A stretch of 64,000 nucleotides of DNA. It comes from Gammaproteobacteria bacterium TMED1. GTDB taxonomy: Bacteria; Pseudomonadota; Gammaproteobacteria; Pseudomonadales; Azotimanducaceae. How positions within the stretch are numbered: position 1 is the first letter of the stretch; every line of letters starts with the position of its first letter. A program made the translations under genes and the position numbers. The stretch is from positions 86,947-150,946 of the forward strand of contig NHBG02000020.1 of assembly GCA_002167855.2 (NCBI GenBank), given 5' to 3'. The notes beneath the pieces were generated by a model. That model did not search any database. It saw nothing but the letters and a program-made list of their open reading frames with translations, and was not told where the DNA came from. This document shows, one piece after another, positions 48,516 through 57,950 of this stretch.

Positions 48516-50210
48516 TCAACTGCGCAGCAACCGACCAGGCGTCGCCCCCGAATACTGATTTTTTGTTAATAAAATCTCGCCATTTACGATCACATTTTTT
48601 ATCCCCATGGCCGTCTGCTTTATTCTTAAGGCTCCTGCCGGCAGATCGCGAACAACTTCTGGCATACTCGGCCCTATAGTGTCGGGGTCAAAAACAAGCA
48701 AATCAGCAATCAGGCCTTCCCGAACCAACCCTCTATCGTGTAGACCCCAGATCGTGGAAGGATTGTAGGTAACCTCCCTCACAGCTTGCTCCAAAGTTAT
48801 TGCCTGCTTCTCTCGAAACCAATAGCTCATTAGGTGAGTTTGCAACGAGCTATCCATAATTTGGGACACATGAGCCCCAGAATCAGAAAAAGTCACCACA
48901 GATCTGGGATGCTTAATTAATTTAATGACCTCATCCATATCTTCGTTAGCAAGCGGAGAACGAAAGAAAAGTTTAAAGTCTCTCTCAAGTGCCATGTCAA
49001 TCATCAACTCTACTGGGTGGACACCACGCTCCTTGGCAATTTGAGCCATTGAAGGTTTGTCGTATTGCATATCTGTCATCGCATAAATAAGGTCCCATCT
49101 GGGAGGACGGGGCTCAGCGCCAACAACTTTTGGTCCTTGGTAAGGCTGACTAGCAACCTCTACAAGTTTTGCCTTTACGCCAGGATTCCGCAATTTAACC
49201 TTTTGCTCCTCCAAACTAAGTGCACGAAAGTCGCGCCAGTATTCCCAATTATCGAATGGTGTATTGCTCTCGAAGGAGAGCATTGTGTCCAGACCGCGTG
49301 TGTGTACCTGTGCGACCATACGGCCACCCGCTTTGGCTGTTTCATCGAGCAACTCCGTATAAGAGCGCCACAACTCGGGCGCGGCCCTATTACTGAACAG
49401 ACCCCAGGTCTGCGTTACGCCTGTTTCCACAGCCAGGTCGCGCAATCTACGCTGATAATCGAGTAGCTTCTCTGGATCCCTCGGGCTAGGCCCCTCTCCC
49501 GCAATTTCAAAAACACCTTTACCCAGCTTACCCAGCTCTCCGACTAGGGCACGAAGTTCATCCCAAGTCGCTAGTCGACTGGCAACAGGCTTATCATCGG
49601 CTGTCGTGTGATGAATGGTTCGAGAACTCGAGAAACCTCTTGCTCCAGCACTTACACCCTCTTTTACGAGGGCTCGCATCTTACGAATATCATCGTCGGT
49701 TGCCTCATCTGAAAAAGCCCTTTCACCCATGACGTAAGTACGAATCGCCGAATGACCGATGTAACCACCATAGTTGATACCCTTCGGCAAGGTCTCTAAC
49801 GTGTTTAAGTACTCTGGGAAAGTCTCCCAAGTCCAATCAATACCAGTCAACATAGCGTCTCGGGATAAGTCTTCGGCTCTCTCTAAGTTGCGAAATACCA
49901 AATCCGCATCTGCTTTTGCGCAAGGGGCAAGGGTAAATCCGCAATTTCCCATGATTACGCTTGTTACGCCGTGGTAGCAGGAACAGGATCCAATTGGGTC
50001 CCAGAAAATCTGCGCATCCATGTGGGTGTGACCATCCACGAATCCTGGCGTTACGACATGCCCCTCGGCATCGATCGTATGAGTTGCACGTTCAGACAAA
50101 CGACCAATTGCGACTATTCTGCCCTCTGTAATACCGACGTCCGAACGGAACGGCACACCGCCCGAACCATCGACAACAGTGCCGTTCTTGATCAAAAGAT
50201 CAAAACTCAT
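48516..50210 (-). CDS. N-acyl-D-amino-acid deacylase-family amidohydrolase
   Basis: 564 aa. FDLLIKNGTVVDGSGGVPFRSDVGITEGRIVAIG is the amidohydrolase beta-sandwich start. FVDGHTHMDAQIFWDP has the H-x-H metal site (H61, H63). GNCGFTLAPC is typical of the D-aminoacylase branch and its Cys is a metal ligand. SDSGAHVSQIMDSSLQTHLMSYW carries the distal Asp, and the C-terminal sandwich is complete. It hydrolyses an N-acyl amino acid or related amide/dihydropyrimidine-like bond. It is first in an operon with two SDRs. Confidence 0.9.
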   Translation of the reverse strand: MSFDLLIKNGTVVDGSGGVPFRSDVGITEGRIVAIGRLSERATHTIDAEGHVVTPGFVDGHTHMDAQIFWDPIGSCSCYHGVTSVIMGNCGFTLAPCAKADADLVFRNLERAEDLSRDAMLTGIDWTWETFPEYLNTLETLPKGINYGGYIGHSAIRTYVMGERAFSDEATDDDIRKMRALVKEGVSAGARGFSSSRTIHHTTADDKPVASRLATWDELRALVGELGKLGKGVFEIAGEGPSPRDPEKLLDYQRRLRDLAVETGVTQTWGLFSNRAAPELWRSYTELLDETAKAGGRMVAQVHTRGLDTMLSFESNTPFDNWEYWRDFRALSLEEQKVKLRNPGVKAKLVEVASQPYQGPKVVGAEPRPPRWDLIYAMTDMQYDKPSMAQIAKERGVHPVELMIDMALERDFKLFFRSPLANEDMDEVIKLIKHPRSVVTFSDSGAHVSQIMDSSLQTHLMSYWFREKQAITLEQAVREVTYNPSTIWGLHDRGLVREGLIADLLVFDPDTIGPSMPEVVRDLPAGALRIKQTAMGIKNVIVNGEILLTKNQYSGATPGRLLRS

Positions 50211-50270
50211 AATCTGTGTTCCCCCAGGTGATCAGACTAATTTACTATCTTTAAAAAACGCTTCAGAATA

Positions 50271-53003
50271 TTACTGTTTCTCAAAGTCGCCTGCTATCAC
50301 TATTGACAAGCTATCTAGAGCAATGTGTCGAACCATAGCTTCCCTTATATCAGCGGGCTCGAGTTGATCAAGCCTATTCAAAAGCGCTTTCGTCCAAAAC
50401 ATATCCCTTTCAAGAAAAAGGCGATTGCTTAAGTATCCTGCCAATGTTCTGTCGTCAGATAAAAGGTTTTTTTGATACTCCATAAAACCCTTCTTTGCCT
50501 CTTCCACTTCGCTCTCGGAGAAACCCTTTTCCAGTACTCTCTCAATTTCTTCGAGGAAAGCAACTTCGAGCAATTCAGCATTTTCCGGAGCATAAATAGC
50601 ATAGCCACCAAATTGGGCTAACGTATATATGGGGTCAGCAGAAAACTGAGAACCGACACTATAACTAAGGCCATCCTCTTGACGAATACGCTCCGCCAAC
50701 CTGGAACTTAGAAAACCACCCCCAAGCATAAAATTGCCAAGTAACAGAGCCGCAAAATCCTCATGGTCGTCCCTCATGGGAATATTTGAGCCAGCCAGAA
50801 AAAAAGCGTTTGCTTTGTCCGGAGTATTGATTGTTATTTTCTTCTGAGCCACATCAAAGTATTTTCTTTCTATCTGTTGAAACGAAGACTTGGAGTCCCA
50901 GTCACTAAATAGTTCCTCGATTAGGGGCAAGGTCTCTTCTGGATCGAAATCACCGATTATGGCCATATGTCCATTAGATGCCCCGAAAAATTTTCGATGA
51001 AAACGAGCAAGCTCTTCCAACTCAACTTCCCGGATCATGGCCATTGCTTCCTCAATTGTTGGAGTGTATGCGGGGTGACCATTCGGATAAGGAGATAAAT
51101 GTCGCTCCAGGGAGTTACTAGCCAGAGTCCCTGGATCCGATTTTTGTCCTTCCAGAGACGCAACAACCTGCTCTTTGAGCTCATCAAACTGTTCTTTATC
51201 AAAGCGGGGTTCTTTAAGGACCTCTGTTGCTAAACGAAGAACCTCTGGCAAATTTCCCCTAGTCGTAAGCATGCTGCCGGAAGCCGAAGAAACATTCCCA
51301 TTCAACCCTCCACTTACCTTGAGCCGGGTAAACTCATCGGTCAGTTCTTGTCGAGAAAGGCGTTTAGTCCCTTTCATCAACATACCACCGACCAACTCGC
51401 CAACACTTGCTTTTTCGGTGAGGTCGCTTTCATTCCCAAAACGTAATCGCAAGGATATGTTTACATTCTCTCCACGAGTTTTCTTGGGCAGCATGGCTAA
51501 CTTGAAGCCATTCCCGAGAGTCACTCTGACAATGCTTTTTTCGATGTTATCTGGGGTGGGGTCGAAGGATTCTCCTGCTGCAACCACTTCTCTACCCTCG
51601 TAACCTTCTACCAAATTCACTATGTTGGGGACACTAGGAATTGTGGCCCTATCCGGCTGCTCAGTAGGGATAAAAAACCCAACCGTGCTATTCTGCGGCT
51701 TGAGATAATTGGAGGCAACCCGATTCACATCAGCCTCAGTTACTTTTTCCAAGCCATCTCGGTATAAAAAGAGTAAGCGCCAATCTCCCATAGCAACCCA
51801 CCAACTCAGCTGCAAAGCTGTGCTTCTTGAATCATTGAACATAAGCTCAAGCGAATTAAGATAGTAAGCCTTAGCTCTCTCAACCTCCTCCTCAGTGATC
51901 AACGATTCACCGCGAGCCACATCATAAATTGTTGCTTGCATCACATCCCAGACCTGATCCAAGTCGCGATCTTTTCTAACTTCCGCAAAAACCAAGCTCA
52001 GTCCCGCCTCACGTAATTGAGGAGCGGAAGCCCCGACACTAGCCGCGAGGCCTGTCTCGACAAGCGCACGATGCAATCTACCAGACGGGGGCGCAGACAA
52101 TGCGTGATTCATAATATCCACCGCAGGAAAATCCTCATGAGAGCCGGGAGGAACATGGTAGCTAGCCATAACAAATTGAGTGTCTCCCTTTCGCCTAAGC
52201 GTAACTGTCCTTTCACCATCCTGAGGGGGGTCCGTCGTGTAGGTAGGGTAAATTGCATTATTGCCGGTACGATCAGGGGCTGGGATAGCACCAAATTCAG
52301 TAATGATAAATTCTTTCGCAAGCGCTTCATCAAACTTACCAGCAATTACAAGCACGGCATTATCTGGTTGATAGTATTTTTTATAAAACTGTTTTAGGCG
52401 CTCAATGGGTACATTCTCCACATCGGATCGAGCTCCAATAATAGATTGACCATAGTTATGCCAGAGGTAAGCGGCAGACTGAACACGCTCCCGTAAAATA
52501 CGCCATGGATTATTTTCACCGGATTCCATTTCATTGCGGACTACTGTCATCTCGGACTGGAGATCATCTGCCGAAATAAAACTGTTAATCATTCGATCAG
52601 CTTCCAGCCTGATCGCCCACTCTAAGTTATCTTCCGATGATGGAAATGTTTCATGATAATTAGTTCTGTCGTAAGACGTTCCACCATTCGCTCTCGCTCC
52701 TCTCTCTGTGAGTTCTTTTGGTATGTCTGGATGAGTCGGCGTACCCTTAAACACGAGATGTTCCAGCAAATGTGCCATGCCGGTCTCACCATAGCCTTCA
52801 TGGCGGGATCCAACCAAGTAGGTTATGTTCACCGTGATTGTTGGACTACTGTTATCTGGGAACAATAATACTCTGAGGCCGTTATCGAGCTCGTATTCCG
52901 TAATCCCTTCGATGCTCGCGATCTCGGTTAGTTTAGTGTCCGCAATAGCCATCGCTGAGGGAAACAGCGCAACCAGCCAACAACTCAAAATAAAAATTCG
53001 CAT
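50271..53003 (-). CDS. M16-family zinc metallopeptidase (pitrilysin type)
   Basis: 910 aa with a signal peptide (MRIFILSCWLVALFPSAMA), so periplasmic or membrane-associated. The zinc site HLLEH (H78, E81, H82) lies in GMAHLLEHLVFKGTPTH, followed by the distal Glu segment MTVVRNEMESGENNPW. There are two M16 halves; the second (about 460-910) lacks HxxEH, as is usual for the inactive partner domain. Function is degradation of small peptides or leader fragments. It is divergent from hisG with a 163-bp gap holding both promoters. Confidence 0.92.
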   Translation of the reverse strand: MRIFILSCWLVALFPSAMAIADTKLTEIASIEGITEYELDNGLRVLLFPDNSSPTITVNITYLVGSRHEGYGETGMAHLLEHLVFKGTPTHPDIPKELTERGARANGGTSYDRTNYHETFPSSEDNLEWAIRLEADRMINSFISADDLQSEMTVVRNEMESGENNPWRILRERVQSAAYLWHNYGQSIIGARSDVENVPIERLKQFYKKYYQPDNAVLVIAGKFDEALAKEFIITEFGAIPAPDRTGNNAIYPTYTTDPPQDGERTVTLRRKGDTQFVMASYHVPPGSHEDFPAVDIMNHALSAPPSGRLHRALVETGLAASVGASAPQLREAGLSLVFAEVRKDRDLDQVWDVMQATIYDVARGESLITEEEVERAKAYYLNSLELMFNDSRSTALQLSWWVAMGDWRLLFLYRDGLEKVTEADVNRVASNYLKPQNSTVGFFIPTEQPDRATIPSVPNIVNLVEGYEGREVVAAGESFDPTPDNIEKSIVRVTLGNGFKLAMLPKKTRGENVNISLRLRFGNESDLTEKASVGELVGGMLMKGTKRLSRQELTDEFTRLKVSGGLNGNVSSASGSMLTTRGNLPEVLRLATEVLKEPRFDKEQFDELKEQVVASLEGQKSDPGTLASNSLERHLSPYPNGHPAYTPTIEEAMAMIREVELEELARFHRKFFGASNGHMAIIGDFDPEETLPLIEELFSDWDSKSSFQQIERKYFDVAQKKITINTPDKANAFFLAGSNIPMRDDHEDFAALLLGNFMLGGGFLSSRLAERIRQEDGLSYSVGSQFSADPIYTLAQFGGYAIYAPENAELLEVAFLEEIERVLEKGFSESEVEEAKKGFMEYQKNLLSDDRTLAGYLSNRLFLERDMFWTKALLNRLDQLEPADIREAMVRHIALDSLSIVIAGDFEKQ

Positions 53004-53166
53004 ACCTTTCTCTTTAAGAAAAAATCAACACTAGGGTTTACCAATGGTTCAGCCTAAGCTTACACGACATCCCGACTAATCTCTTTCAAATAAGTTCTGC
53101 TTGGCGAGCTGAATGAGGTAATATCCGTCCCTTGCAGATGCCAAAGAACATAAAATAGGAAAAAAA

Positions 53167-54096
53167 ATGAAATTTGGGAAGAAGGTGGATTGTGTATACT
53201 TTGGTATTCCTTCTGGTAGTCTGCAAGAACAGGTCTTGCGAATTTTGGAAAAGGCAGGCTATCCGCTACCAAGTACTCGTCAATACGAACTGACGACACC
53301 GTACGACAACGGGATCATTTTTAGAATACTAGATCGAAAAGAAATGCCAGAGAAAGTTTCCCAGGGTATCGTCGACTGCGGTATCACAGGGAAAGACTAC
53401 ATTTATGAAGCAGGTAAAGAAAATTGTGTGACAGTCATTCGGGACTTTATTTTTTCAAAAAGGACTAATCAACCTTCTAGAATCGTTTTAGCTTCCAGAC
53501 CAGAGAAGGGAATTGAAAACCCAGAAGATTGCAATGGTAAAGTGATCGCAACTGAATTACCCAACCTCACGCGAAGGCGAATGAAAGAATTATTTGGCGT
53601 TGAGGACATAGACATTCTTCGTTCTGAAGGGAAAACTGAAGCTAAAGTCATTATGGGTGAATCTGACGCGTTTACCGATATAACCGAAACAGGTGAAACC
53701 CTAAAGGCAAACGGGAATCATATTGTAGCTGAGATCTTTACATCTAACCCACAGCTGATCGCCAATGCGGACGCATTAAAGAATAAAGCATTTCGAAACA
53801 AAATCGAGGATATTGGAATTTGTATCGACGCAGTGCTTCAAGCGGAAAAGGAACCGGTGTATATGGTCTTCATGGATGTCCCAACCCGCGTCTGGAAAGA
53901 AGTAGAAAAGCTCTTACCTGCAGTGGTTTCACCAACTGTAAGTCCAGTTGTTGATAAAGACTGGTGTAGCGTTTCTGTTGTGATTCAAGAATCCCAGTTA
54001 AACGTGCTTGCACCCAAACTACTTCGAATGGGCGTAGATGGGATTGTGCCGGTTCCTGTACCCAAAGTTTTCACTCAGGATATGGTTGAATCATGA
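53167..54096 (+). CDS. hisG: ATP phosphoribosyltransferase HisG (long form)
   Basis: 309 aa. FGIPSGSLQEQVLRILEKAGY opens the periplasmic-binding-protein-like catalytic domain. VDCGITGKDYIYEAG, then NGKVIATELPNLTRRRMKELFG and the PRPP loop ESDAFTDITETGETLKANG follow. The C-terminal ACT-like regulatory domain (from about 225, SVVIQESQLNVLAPKLLRMGVDGIVPVPV) marks the long, histidine-inhibited type that needs no HisZ. It starts histidine synthesis. Only hisI follows it; the rest of the his genes are not in the window. A long AAAAAAATG leader precedes the start. Confidence 0.93.
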   Translation: MKFGKKVDCVYFGIPSGSLQEQVLRILEKAGYPLPSTRQYELTTPYDNGIIFRILDRKEMPEKVSQGIVDCGITGKDYIYEAGKENCVTVIRDFIFSKRTNQPSRIVLASRPEKGIENPEDCNGKVIATELPNLTRRRMKELFGVEDIDILRSEGKTEAKVIMGESDAFTDITETGETLKANGNHIVAEIFTSNPQLIANADALKNKAFRNKIEDIGICIDAVLQAEKEPVYMVFMDVPTRVWKEVEKLLPAVVSPTVSPVVDKDWCSVSVVIQESQLNVLAPKLLRMGVDGIVPVPVPKVFTQDMVES

Positions 54097-54120
54097 AGAT
54101 TGAACTGAGGAGAGAGTCTG

Positions 54121-54513
54121 TTGGATAAACACAGGATCGAAGAAGGCGCAGAACTTGCCCTTGATTTCCTGAAGCGTGGCGGTCTTCTTCCCTGCGTTGT
54201 TCAAAATGTAGCAGATGGCGATATTCTAATGCTCGCTTACGTCAATCAAGAGGCAGTGGACGCGACGATAGAAAAGGGAATGGCAACGTTCTGGTCCACT
54301 TCTCGCAATGAACTTTGGACTAAGGGTGAAACCTCAGGGGATTTTTTAAAGATAGTTGAGATATTAACAGACTGCGATCAAGATGCCCTTATTTACAAAG
54401 TTACTATGCAAGGCGATGGAGCCTGTCACACGAAGCATCCTGAGACAGGAAGGGCCAGAAAAAGCTGTTTTTATCGCCGCCTAGATCTTTCAACGAAGAC
54501 ACTATTCCACTAA
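54121..54513 (+). CDS. hisI: Phosphoribosyl-AMP cyclohydrolase HisI
   Basis: 130 aa. The start is TTG at 54121, supported by AGGAGAG 7 nt upstream. ILMLAYVNQEAVDATIEKGMATFWSTSRNELWTKGETSG is the PRA-CH signature. DCDQDALIYKVTMQGDGACHTKHPE carries the metal-binding Asp and Cys residues. It catalyses the third histidine step. There is no HisE domain attached, so PRA-PH is separate. It lies 24 nt after hisG and ends 3 nt before the convergent carboxylase. Confidence 0.95.
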   Translation: MDKHRIEEGAELALDFLKRGGLLPCVVQNVADGDILMLAYVNQEAVDATIEKGMATFWSTSRNELWTKGETSGDFLKIVEILTDCDQDALIYKVTMQGDGACHTKHPETGRARKSCFYRRLDLSTKTLFH

Positions 54514-54516
54514 GTA

Positions 54517-57500
54517 TTACCAAGTATCGATAAAAGGATATTTTTTTCCCTCGCGCGGCGCTACAGGGGGCACACGCTTCATACTCGCGGCTATCCAACT
54601 GCGTGTTTCAGCTGGATCAATAACATCGTCAATACCTCCCCCAGCGGCTGCATTCACTGCTTTCGCACTTTCGTAAGAACGTGCGACGCGATCGTCAAAT
54701 TCGTTTTTACGCTTCTCGGGATCTTCTATCGCGGCCAACTCATTTCGATACCCAAGTTTTACAGCGCCCTCAATATTCATGCCCGAGAATTCTGCTGTTG
54801 GCCAAGCGACTGTAAAAAAACCAACGAGAGCGCTTGCCCCACACATTGCCTGAACCCCAAGACCATAAGCCTTTCGAACAACGACGCCAAATAAAGGGAC
54901 CGTTAAATTGGCACCTGCATTAAACATTCTTGTGCAATGCCGAACCAACGCTGTTTTTTCAACATCAGGGCCAACCATCATGCCGGGGCAATCCATAAGG
55001 CTAAGTATTGGGATATCAAACGCATCACAAAGTTGAATAAACCTCGCGCCCTTATCTGCGCCGTCAGAGTCGATGGCTCCGGCCAAATGATGAGGATTAT
55101 TCGCAATGACTCCCATCGGCCTTCCCTCAACCCGGATAAATGCCGTAATCACTCCAATACCAAATTTTTCGCGAACCTCTAAAACGGAGTCCACATCAGC
55201 AATAGTTTTCACTATTTCCCTCATATCGTAGAGACGCAGGCGATTCTCCGGGATTACATGCCGAAGCGCGCGCTGATCATCAGCCTCCCACTTCTCAACA
55301 GCTCCTTGAAAGTATGAAAGGTATTTCTTGGCAACCTGGACAGCCTCTTCCTCATCTTTAACGAGGATATCTACCACACCGTTGGGGACCTGAAATGACA
55401 TCGGACCAACTTCCTCTGGCGTGTATATTCCCAGACCACCGCCCTCAATCATTGCGGGGCCACCCATGGCCACCGTCGATTTCTCGGTAGCGATGATGAC
55501 ATCACAACACGCCACCAAAGCGGTATTACCAGCAAATGTTCTGCCGTTTACTACGCAGACCAGCGGGACAAGTCCACTTAACTGGGAGAAAGTAGTGAAG
55601 GTATTTGTATCGAAAGCAACCGCCGGACCCCTTGAATCATCGCCCGGCCGTCCTCCTCCTCCTTCGCCAAATAGTACCAGAGGGATCCTAAAACGATGCG
55701 CCAGCTCAAACATTCGATCCTGTTTGTAATGGTTACGCTTCCCTTGCGTTCCCGCGAGGACTGTATAATCGTAGTGCACAACCATCGCTCTCGCGGCTTC
55801 TTCACCAAAGAGGTTTGCATTGATAGTCCCTGTGCCTGCAATCAAACCATCAGCAGGTGTTTGCTGTCGCAAAGTTTCGATATCATGTCGAGTATGCCTA
55901 GCAGCAACAATCAATGGCCAGTATTCTTTAAACGAACCCTCATCCATTAGCTCACTAATATTTTCACGCGGCATCCGAAAGCCTCGCGCATACCTTTTCT
56001 CAACCGCTACCTGACGATTTTCATCAAAAATATAGGAATGACGCTCAAGGCTCTCGTGCAGATCGGGTCGGATATAATCTAAGTCAATCTCCTCGACCGA
56101 GGTGGTTTCGTTGCTAGCCACTTCTGCTTCTTCGATAAAAACAAAAGCAAATCCATCGAGCACGATATCACCAGCTCCCATACTTATCTCACGAACAATC
56201 CCATCGGTATTAGATGCGATAACGTGTTCCATTTTCATTGCCTCAACAACAGCTAAGGCCTGCCCCTCATGGACCTCTTCACCAACCGAGACTGAGACGG
56301 AAACAATCGTTCCCTGGATAGGAGAACTCATACCGATCGTACCGTCTGGTCCTTTGGCTTCTTTATCTTGCGGTTCATCGGCATCTGTATTTTCATGAGC
56401 CTTTACTTTCGCATCATGGTCGAACAGAGCCAACGGATCACTCATATCAACACGCGCCCCAGCATATCCGTTAGTAGGATTATGAGATTCTGTATCGATT
56501 ATCGATGACCCTTCTACATAGCGTTTCGGGTTGTTAGACGATGAGGCGACAAGCTTTGACATATGCTGTTCTACCCAACGTGTATGGACCTGGCTTTCGA
56601 CAAAATCGGAATGCGCGAGAATGTTTTGTACGAAGGCGATATTGTTCCCCACCCCCTCTATCCTAAACTCAGATAAAGCTCTCGCCGCACAATTAACAGC
56701 AGTTGCAAAATCGTCACCCTTGGAGTGAACGATCACCTTCGCCAACAAAGAATCAAAAGCAGTACTCGTTTTATAGCCCACATAACCGAACCCATCGGTG
56801 CGCACACCAGGCCCATTTGGAGCATCGTAGGCCGTTAATACCCCACTTGCTGGCCGCACAGCACCGTCCTCTCGAAATGTTTCCATGTTTATACGGGTTT
56901 GAATCGCGTACCCTCGGGGCGGATTCGGATCATCAAGACCCAAAGAAGGCAGTTTTTCTCCAGCCGCTAATCGGATTTGGCTTTGCACGATGTCAACACC
57001 AGTAACCTCCTCAGTCACTGTATGCTCAACCTGCAATCTCGCATTCGCCTCAATGAAAACGAACGAGTGATCGGTGTCATGAGCACTATCAACTAAGAAT
57101 TCGAATGTGCCGAGGCTAGAATATCCCACTTTCTTGGCAAAACGTACGGCGGCGCCTATAATTTCGTCTCGCAAAGTAACGTCCAGTCCAGGGGCTGGAG
57201 CAATCTCTATTACCTTCTGATTTCGTCGTTGAATACTGCATTCGCGTTCCCACAAATGTGCTATACCTCCATGCAGATCGCCCACGATCTGCACTTCCAC
57301 ATGCCTCGCGTGGCGAACGAATTCTTCGACATAAACATCCTCTATACCGAACGCTGATTTCGCCTCTCTCCGGCAACGCTCAAAGGTTGACTCAAGTTCA
57401 GACTCTTCAGTAACGGCGCTCGTACCCCTGCCACCACCGCCAGCAATGGCTTTTATTATCATTGAACCCCCACAGTCCTCGAAAAAAGCCTTTGCTTCTT

Positions 57501-57921
57501 CTAGAGATACTGCTTTATCTATCCCCTTCAACACGGGCACATCGGCGCTAAGAGCTGCCGATCTAGCGCGCGCTTTATCACCAAATAATTCTAAATGCTC
57601 AACGCTTGGTCCAATAAACGTAATTCCCTCTTCGTGACATCGACTTGCAAACTCGCTTTGTTCCGAGAGAAACCCGTATCCGGGATGTACTGCATCGCAG
57701 CCATTGGCTTTAGCGGCACTTATCATGGCTTCAATATCTAGATAGGCACGAGCGCCTTGTCCTTCTAGTTGGTGCGCGAAATCAGCCACTCGTGTATGCA
57801 GGCTTGCGCTATCATCCTGCGAATATACTGCGACACTGGGTATCCCCAAATCCGATGCAGCCCTCGCAATCCGAATTGCTATTTCACCGCGATTTGCAAT
57901 AAGCAATGACTCAAAGCCCAT
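54517..57921 (-). CDS. Single-chain acyl-CoA carboxylase (BC-BCCP-CT fusion)
   Basis: 1134 aa with all three carboxylase activities in one chain. Residues about 1-450 are biotin carboxylase (LLIANRGEIAIRIARA; KAIAGGGGRGTSAV; CSIQRRNQKVIEIAPAP; EANARLQVEHTVTE). The biotinyl domain follows (GMSSPIQGTIVSV, EAMKMEH with biotin-Lys563). Residues about 640-1134 are carboxyltransferase (FGEGGGGRPGDDSRGPAV; CDAFDIPILSLMDCPGMMVGPDVEKTALVRHC). Single-chain long-chain or broad-range acyl-CoA carboxylases are known in actinobacteria and some proteobacteria. The substrate is unknown. It lies 29 nt after the CoA-transferase gene on the same strand. Confidence 0.9.
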   Translation of the reverse strand: MGFESLLIANRGEIAIRIARAASDLGIPSVAVYSQDDSASLHTRVADFAHQLEGQGARAYLDIEAMISAAKANGCDAVHPGYGFLSEQSEFASRCHEEGITFIGPSVEHLELFGDKARARSAALSADVPVLKGIDKAVSLEEAKAFFEDCGGSMIIKAIAGGGGRGTSAVTEESELESTFERCRREAKSAFGIEDVYVEEFVRHARHVEVQIVGDLHGGIAHLWERECSIQRRNQKVIEIAPAPGLDVTLRDEIIGAAVRFAKKVGYSSLGTFEFLVDSAHDTDHSFVFIEANARLQVEHTVTEEVTGVDIVQSQIRLAAGEKLPSLGLDDPNPPRGYAIQTRINMETFREDGAVRPASGVLTAYDAPNGPGVRTDGFGYVGYKTSTAFDSLLAKVIVHSKGDDFATAVNCAARALSEFRIEGVGNNIAFVQNILAHSDFVESQVHTRWVEQHMSKLVASSSNNPKRYVEGSSIIDTESHNPTNGYAGARVDMSDPLALFDHDAKVKAHENTDADEPQDKEAKGPDGTIGMSSPIQGTIVSVSVSVGEEVHEGQALAVVEAMKMEHVIASNTDGIVREISMGAGDIVLDGFAFVFIEEAEVASNETTSVEEIDLDYIRPDLHESLERHSYIFDENRQVAVEKRYARGFRMPRENISELMDEGSFKEYWPLIVAARHTRHDIETLRQQTPADGLIAGTGTINANLFGEEAARAMVVHYDYTVLAGTQGKRNHYKQDRMFELAHRFRIPLVLFGEGGGGRPGDDSRGPAVAFDTNTFTTFSQLSGLVPLVCVVNGRTFAGNTALVACCDVIIATEKSTVAMGGPAMIEGGGLGIYTPEEVGPMSFQVPNGVVDILVKDEEEAVQVAKKYLSYFQGAVEKWEADDQRALRHVIPENRLRLYDMREIVKTIADVDSVLEVREKFGIGVITAFIRVEGRPMGVIANNPHHLAGAIDSDGADKGARFIQLCDAFDIPILSLMDCPGMMVGPDVEKTALVRHCTRMFNAGANLTVPLFGVVVRKAYGLGVQAMCGASALVGFFTVAWPTAEFSGMNIEGAVKLGYRNELAAIEDPEKRKNEFDDRVARSYESAKAVNAAAGGGIDDVIDPAETRSWIAASMKRVPPVAPREGKKYPFIDTW

Positions 57922-57950
57922 GATGACTCCAAAGATTCATTTGTTTTAAA